64,000 nt of DNA from Uloborus plumipes (lineage: Eukaryota; Arthropoda; Arachnida; Araneae; Uloboridae), in assembly GCA_038373865.1 (NCBI GenBank), contig JAXGGA010003908.1:1-64000 (forward strand), in the 5' to 3' direction. A program made the translations under genes and the position numbers. Of this stretch, positions 58,341 to 64,000 are shown piece after piece (the first letter of the stretch is position 1; each line of letters opens with the position of its first letter). Below the pieces are notes generated by a model. The model was not told the DNA's origin, did no database searches, and saw only the letters and a list, made by a program, of their open reading frames with translations.

Positions 58341-58780
58341 CTGCAAAAAATGAACTTATTTTTGCAGTATAATACTGGCAGCCGTGGTTCCAATTTAAAA
58401 CTGTAAAATGCACAGTAATAAACTGCAAAACTAGCAATTTCAGTTTCTTAAATTAAAGTAGGAAATTTTACAGTTTATTGCCGTAAAATTTAGCTGTATT
58501 TTACTGTAAAAACAACAGTATAATACTGGCAGCAGAGATTTCAGTTTAAAACTAAAATGTACGGTAATAAACTGTTAAATTAGCAGTTTTACGCTTTATT
58601 ACTGTTAAATTAGCAATTTTACAGTTTAGTACTGCAAAAGTAACGATTTTTCAGTTCATTACTGTAAAGTTAGCAATTACACAGTTTACTACTGTTAAAT
58701 TAGCTATTCTTACCGTTTATTACTATAAAATTAGCTGTATTATACTGTAAAAAAACAACATTCATTTTTTACAGTGAAGA
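58341..58780. mobile_element. ACTGTAAAAT inverted-repeat family, copy 6
   Basis: Starts TACTGCAAAAAATGAACTT and ends CATTCATTTTTTACAGTG. The interior contains at least six alternating TTACTGTTAAATTAGC and TTTTACAGTTTA units. Confidence 0.75.
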
Positions 58781-59589
58781 TGATATCTAAATTTATCTAC
58801 ATGTCTTTTTTATTATTATGTATTTATCTTTTGAGTAATCACGCTTGCTTAATGCTTTCAATTGACCGTCATTGATGTTCCTTTGATTTTTTTTCAGATT
58901 ACCATGATTACAAGAATAAATCTAGCTCGTTTTTATTGTTATTTGTTAAAAGAGAATAATTATCGTAGTCATAGCTACAAATCGTCAGCAGATTGCTTTC
59001 AATCTTTTCTTTCCAAGGCTTAACTCAAGCAGATTTTACTTTAAAAGGCGATTTTTTTTTTTTTTTTTTTTTTTTTGTACAGAATCGCTTTTTTTCAAGG
59101 AAAAACGCTTATACTATACAAATGATCGGAAATGACGAAGAAAACGTCACCCAATTACAACATTTTCATATTATTAATTCCTTCATTCAAAATTAAAAAG
59201 AAATAAAAATATAACAATATACGCTAAATATAGTCTTTATGATAAGTGCACGAATGCAATAACTCTTAATAACCACATCCTAATCACCAGTTTTGTATAT
59301 ACGTATGCTTAGTATTTCATTATCTAGAAAATCACCAGCCATAAAATGGCGGCTGCAAATCTCTTCTCTATTTCCATCTTATATCTTTTGTAGATACAGG
59401 AAACCCAACGAATAGGATTCCACCGCAATTCGAGATTGCGGAAATCATAAATTTAAATACAAGACGTGAAAATTCAAATGGTAGCGAGGAGTTAGATGCT
59501 GTTTTTCATTTTAATGGACCTTTTTTTGCGCGTTAGGTCCTGATTACTTACATGTTATGTAAGTAACAAGTTAAGTGTGTGTAAGTCCC
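58781..59589. other. No gene seen
   Basis: A T-run of about 26 bases lies at 59050-59076; otherwise AT-rich DNA with no recognised exon. Confidence 0.4.
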
Positions 59590-59822
59590 GAAAAACCTTT
59601 CAAAGGTTTTTAATTAATATCTTCATCAATTAATACCATCCGAAGACGCAACCTAGCTAAGAACACTCTCGATCAACTCCCCTTCAGTACAAAAAAATTT
59701 CTTTCAAAATCGGTCCATCCGTTTAGGCTGCAAAGTGCCACAGACAGATACACAGATCGACAGACACACATACACGTCAAACACATACCCCCCCCCCCCT
59801 TCCTTTGTGTGCCGGGGGTTAA
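59590..59822 (+). mobile_element. LINE (RTE-like) 3' tail, second copy
   Basis: CGAAGACGCAACCTAGCTAAG, AAAATCGGTCCATCCGTTTA and ACAGACACACATACACGTCA follow the same order as 31650-31866, here ending with a C-run and GGGGGTTAAAAAC. Truncated. Confidence 0.6.
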
Positions 59823-60374
59823 AAACGGATTAAGAATGAAGAATAATGTTACAATAAATCGTTTAATGCAAAAAAAAATTTTGATGCAGACAAACTTATG
59901 AGTTAATTCCCTATTTGTCAACTTGTTACGTCTATAAAGGAAAATATACTTATTCCATATTTATTGAAATTTACACACTTGAAGCTTACAACACTAGAAA
60001 AGTTTAAATTCTATGCTGAGTAAATATTTTCACAAAATATAATCTTCGATAAGCTACAAATCCTCTCTGCTGGTTTAATTAGACCGAAGAGGGATCGAGT
60101 CTAAACTGGATCTTGTCTGAAATTTATAGCAAGCGATCACCAAGAATAAATTCGAAGCTTCACATCTTTAGGAGCTTCAAAATGGCAACACGTTTAATTA
60201 ATGACACCAGACGTGCGAAAGGGAGCACTATTTTGGAACATTCATTCAGCTTTAGAGCTATGAAGCTCTTGCACTTTGTGAAGTAACTAAGAGAGCTTCG
60301 CACCGCAAGTGTTTCTTTGCATTTACTATTATAAATGTGTTTAGATTTGCGGCACGACATCAATGTCGATGCTT
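59823..60374. other. No gene seen
   Basis: AT-rich to mixed sequence without element ends or a convincing frame. Confidence 0.35.
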
Positions 60375-60680
60375 TGGAAACATGGATGCTTTTATTAAAA
60401 CGTCGATGTTTTACAATCGATGTTCTTCGGTCGATATTTGTTTCGATGGCGACGTTTTATAGTTGAAAGAAAAATTAATAAACTATGTGAAACAGTAGCG
60501 ACATTGATGGGAAAAGATCTTTGTTTCAAATTATCGATGTTCAAAATTAAAAAATCGATGGTATCGATATATCTACCCGAAAACATGGATGAACATTGTT
60601 TTAGAAAAATCGATGTTTTAACAATAAGATCGAAAGCAACAAATGCTGCAAAATCATCGATTTCGATTTATTCGATTACA
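60375..60680. repeat. TCGATG-rich region with a 45-bp direct repeat
   Basis: GAAACATGGATG...TCGATGTTTTACAAT at 60377-60417 recurs as GAAAACATGGATG...TCGATGTTTTAACAAT at 60579-60625. CGAT words are strongly over-represented between and around them. Overlapping frames on both strands here (up to 96 codons) are probably by-products. Possibly a diverged DNA transposon. Confidence 0.5.
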
Positions 60681-61363
60681 ATCACTTCAAATATTCACGA
60701 GGAAATTTAAATTTAAGCGCAGTTTGATTTTGAAGCTTATCATGATAGCGGCACTTCGTCACAACCAACGTCTTACTCAAACAATAGTGAAATAAAACTA
60801 AACTAGATAGAGGGAGGAAATAAAGTGCCACCAGCACCAGAAGTACAAAGACCAACCTCATTTCGTTTTTATTTCTAAGTATCAATTCTAACGGCTGGGG
60901 CATGCTCACGCTCAGTCCCGTTACTAAATTGTCATACTTTTTATATTTACTTTTAAAAAAGTGTTTTAGTAATTAAAGTTGGAAAAATAGTAATTTTAAG
61001 TTTCCGTTATGACTGATAAGAACGTTTTCTTTCGCTTTGAACTTTACCCTCCCTGTTATTTTAAGGTTCACAATAAAAATATATTAATATTTTATAACGA
61101 GTATGATTTTTTTTCTTGCCTGTTTTTGAATTATTTCAGTACGTATCCTATTCGGTTTACCAGATATCAGCAATAGCTTGTGAATCTATTGAAATAAGAA
61201 ATACATCTGCGCCTGGAAGGAAATATACTTAACGTATTCAAGCAATCCTTCTACTTCACAAAACATGAATAAATGCCGGATAAAGTATGCATCATTAATA
61301 TAAACAAAATGGACCATTTTTATTTAACTGAAATGATTTTTTTTCAAATTATAGAGTAACTTT
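60681..61363. other. No gene seen
   Basis: AT-rich, no recognised element or exon. Confidence 0.35.
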
Positions 61364-61683
61364 GCTAAAAAATGAATGTTGTTTTTGCAGTATAATACAG
61401 CTAATATTTTATTGTAATAAACTAAAAATAGCTAATTTTACAGTAATAAACTGTAAAATTTCTAATTTTACAGTTTATTACCGCACATTTTCTAGCTTTA
61501 AACTGGAAACTCTGCTGCCACTATCATGCTCTTGTTTTTACAGTTTAATACAGCTAAATCTTACGGCAATAAACTGTAAAATTGCTAGTTTTACAGTTTA
61601 TTACTGTGTAATTTTCAGTTTTAAATTGGTACCTCGGCTGCCAGTATTATACTGTGAAAACAACAGTTAATTTTTTGCAGCGC
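61364..61683. mobile_element. ACTGTAAAAT inverted-repeat family, copy 7
   Basis: Starts GCTAAAAAATGAATGTTG and ends CAACAGTTAATTTTTTGCAG, with two CAGTATAATACAGCTAA-type blocks. A 102-codon frame through it is a by-product of the periodic repeats. Confidence 0.75.
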
Positions 61684-62385
61684 ATTTAGCTTAAAATGTT
61701 GTTGAATCAAAACTTACATTTCCATTATTTCGTTTAAAAGTATAAAGCTTGAAGTCCTCAAAAAACCGAAATGACTATAAACATTTTACCTATTCACGTT
61801 ATATAAAAAAAAGTGAATGCGCTGAAAATTGCTTTTACTGTTGTAACCGATCATTAAAACAAAAATCAATTACATAAAATTATTCGGACAGTAATTTGAG
61901 TTAAAATGTTGCTCCATTGACCCGCATTCCAAAAAAATCATATGATTTCTGCAGTATCAAGTTTTAAATTACTGGTAATGTGAAGAAACTGAATTCAAAC
62001 ATTTTCCTTAAAATAATCTTACGTGCATTTAATGATTTCCTAAAGAGCTTTCAATCTAACTTAGTGTTACATTCTAAATAGCTTATTATGAGTCTCTTTT
62101 TCTGTCATACCTCATTAGGACATTTGTAAAATGTCACATCTCGTTACTTAGACACATAGCCAACTAGACATCGAATATTTTTCGTAAAATAATAGCTTGA
62201 ATTATGTTTTAACTACATAGCTCATTATTTCTTTTACATCAAAATATGCGTCTCCTAGAACACTCGCCGTCATTTTCGTCACTTTTTGACACTTGATTGG
62301 GCACATGGAAAAAGAAATAATTATGAATAGCGTATGTTGAATCTTGAAAACTACAATTTATCCATTAACTGAAGAACAAAGAAGT
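61684..62385. other. No gene seen
   Basis: AT-rich, unremarkable on both strands. Confidence 0.35.
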
Positions 62386-62770
62386 ACTGGTCAGAAGTAT
62401 TGCAAGAGCGAGAAATGTAAAAAAAAAAATCCATGATACGCAACAATGTTTTCCATTAAACTAGTTTGAAATGTATGGTTGTTTGTTGGTTTTTATTGGG
62501 TTTTATGGCGTAAGAACTTTAGCAGTCTATACTGTGCCATATGTATTTTTGGTGGAGAAGTTTAAGAAAAGTATTATAATACCATTTGGCATCATGAAGT
62601 ACAGAATTAAGGCTCGGAAAACGTTGTTGAATAATAATGTTGTTAGTACCTAAAAGAGTGGCTGCTGTGATAAAAGTTTAGGGCAGTTACAATACGCATT
62701 TGAATTTTGTTCAATGGCACACGTTTAGTATCTTTTATCGTCAATTTGATAACTTAAAAAATTTTAAATT
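62386..62770. mobile_element. Diverged relative of the mariner-like MITE at 16015
   Basis: ACTGGTCAGAAGTATTGCAAG resembles the left end at 16015 (CTGATCAAAAGTATTACAAAG). AAAAGAGTGGCTGCTGTGAT at about 62653 matches AAAAGAGTATTTGCTGTGAT at about 16205. The right terminus was not found. Confidence 0.45.
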
Positions 62771-63558
62771 GTTATTCATTTTTTCTTGGAAACCCAAACT
62801 GGGCTCTAATTTCTCATCAATTAAAATGTTTTGTAAGTATTTTTTAAAATTAATTTAAGTTATTTTCTTCAATAACTTGTCCTTAACCTAACTACTGAAT
62901 TACTCTAAGGGTGATTTCTACTCAAGAACCTCTTCTAGTATTTCTTAAAGAAAAGTACTCCAAACTCTTCGCCTGATACTGATAAATGTTTTGACCATTA
63001 CCTTTTCTCTCTATACTGAAAAATATTTATCTTTTGCCGTCATCTTGTGTTCCTCGGAATTTTGGTTCTAGATTTTTGGGATCAGATATTATCTCTGCCA
63101 TTAGATCACACCCGATTTTCTGTCCTCTTTCTCTCGGTAATGTTCCCCTTTTTACCATAAAAAGCTACGTGCCGTTTTTCCCTTTGTTTTGTTCTTATTA
63201 CAGATATTTTTTTCTCTTAAACGTCTGAGCTTACCCCTAAGCTGCCTCATACTTTTAGAATACGTAAAGGTAGTACTATTAACATCACATGACCTATGTT
63301 TCGCTAGATTAATCGCTATGCATTTCTACGATCCTTGATTTTCAAAAAAGAAAAAGTAAAAAAAGTACGATGTCTTAATTTGACACGAGAAAAATAAGCC
63401 TTTAACAGAAATATTTGCATGATATTTGCATAAATTTAAGTGTTAAGATATTTAAATTATTCATTGCTCATATAGAGGCATATGATGTCATACAGCACAA
63501 TAAATGATTGCCTGAGTTTTTTGTCTCACTTTTTTCTCACATTTTTTCTAGAAAACCA
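62771..63558. other. No gene seen
   Basis: AT-rich. A 64-codon + frame at 63034-63228 has no recognised motif. Confidence 0.35.
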
Positions 63559-63562
63559 TTAA

Positions 63563-64000
63563 CCCATTTATGCCCAGTAGCCTAAAAACGGGACGCTTGT
63601 TAGTTACTGCATACAAAAACCTATAATGGATGTATCATTTTACTAAAGCTGTTTTTCACAAGTTCTTGAGAAAACCAGTTACGGCCACTGTTTGGACATC
63701 AGAGTTTATTTATTGACAGCTATTTTCAGACATATCAGTCAAGCAACGATCCAGCATGGGTAGTCACAGAAAGTAAGTTTTTTTTTTTGCGAACTCATTT
63801 TTCATAAAATTAAACTATTTAAAATGATTTGCTTAAAATTGATCACAGATGCCTTCTGTAATGCTACTTTGCAAAAGTAAAGTCAAGTAAGGTCGTATTT
63901 TGCTCACATATCTGCAGAATATCCTATAAACAGGACGTTAAATAACCTAATAAATATGGCAACGGCGAACTATTCTAAGCCTAAAATGTATGTAAGCCAT
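63563..64000. mobile_element. piggyBac-like MITE, copy 2, inverted, cut by the window edge
   Basis: TTAA at 63559-63562 is followed by CCCATTTATGCCCAGTAGCC. The sequence is then closely the reverse complement of 35383-35903, continuing to the last base of the window. Orientation is opposite to copy 1. Confidence 0.75.

Noticed and set aside
61362..61670. 102-codon + frame (and 50767-51171 on the - strand)
   Set aside because: Both run through the periodic ACTGTAAAAT repeats, which give NCKIANFTV-type repeats in several loci and frames.

Overview
This is a eukaryotic, AT-rich, repeat-dense genomic window with one recognisable protein-coding gene: the coding exon of a D1-like dopamine receptor (Dop1R1/DopR class) on the + strand at 23155-24339. 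The receptor sequence is clearly arthropod. Together with the mix of Helitrons, hAT, Tc1/mariner, pogo/Tigger and piggyBac-like miniature elements and RTE-like LINE tails, it suggests an arthropod, most likely a chelicerate such as a spider. The species is an inference and cannot be fixed from the window alone. No bacterial-type operons, CRISPR arrays, rRNA or functional tRNA genes were seen.

Layout. 0-7 kb: a CCCAAGTAGCAC miniature element, a tRNA-derived SINE split by a 1.46-kb DNA transposon with a 167-bp tandem array, a 1.5-kb non-coding hAT element (3667-5183), and a 286-bp insertion (6734-7019) with 12-bp target duplications carrying a TATA/Inr-like promoter and a hammerhead-ribozyme-like fold. 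7-14 kb: a Helitron end, a giant fold-back Tc1-like element (8832-10384) and a 2.4-kb hAT element (11661-14103) with an exact 400-bp internal duplication. 14-23 kb: mostly unrecognised AT-rich DNA with a mariner-like MITE, a CATCGG-rich element and an inverted pair of hammerhead-like motifs (21442-21572). 23.1-24.3 kb: the dopamine receptor, preceded by a splice acceptor and an in-frame stop. 24.5-39 kb: intergenic DNA with MITEs, LINE tails, and a 630-bp repeat present twice in full and twice in part. 39-49 kb: a long (TA)n tract, degenerate tandem repeats, and a head-to-tail Helitron pair (46889-48895) with a nested third copy, a fold-back Harbinger-like MITE and a 54-bp hairpin minisatellite. 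49-64 kb: pogo/Tigger MITEs, seven copies in total (from 43 kb on) of one ACTGTAAAAT-rich inverted-repeat family, an inverted-repeat element nested in one of them, elements built from repeated 13-15-mers, and a second piggyBac-like copy running off the right edge.

The gene works alone here: it would encode a plasma-membrane Gs-coupled dopamine receptor. The rest of the window is a layered record of transposition with several datable nestings. The most interesting non-genic signal is a set of hammerhead-ribozyme-like motifs with the minimal helix III typical of Penelope-like elements and retrozymes. One copy (6922-6970) keeps every core nucleotide, and the others are decayed at diagnostic positions. 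All assignments come from reading the sequence by eye; no database search or folding was run.
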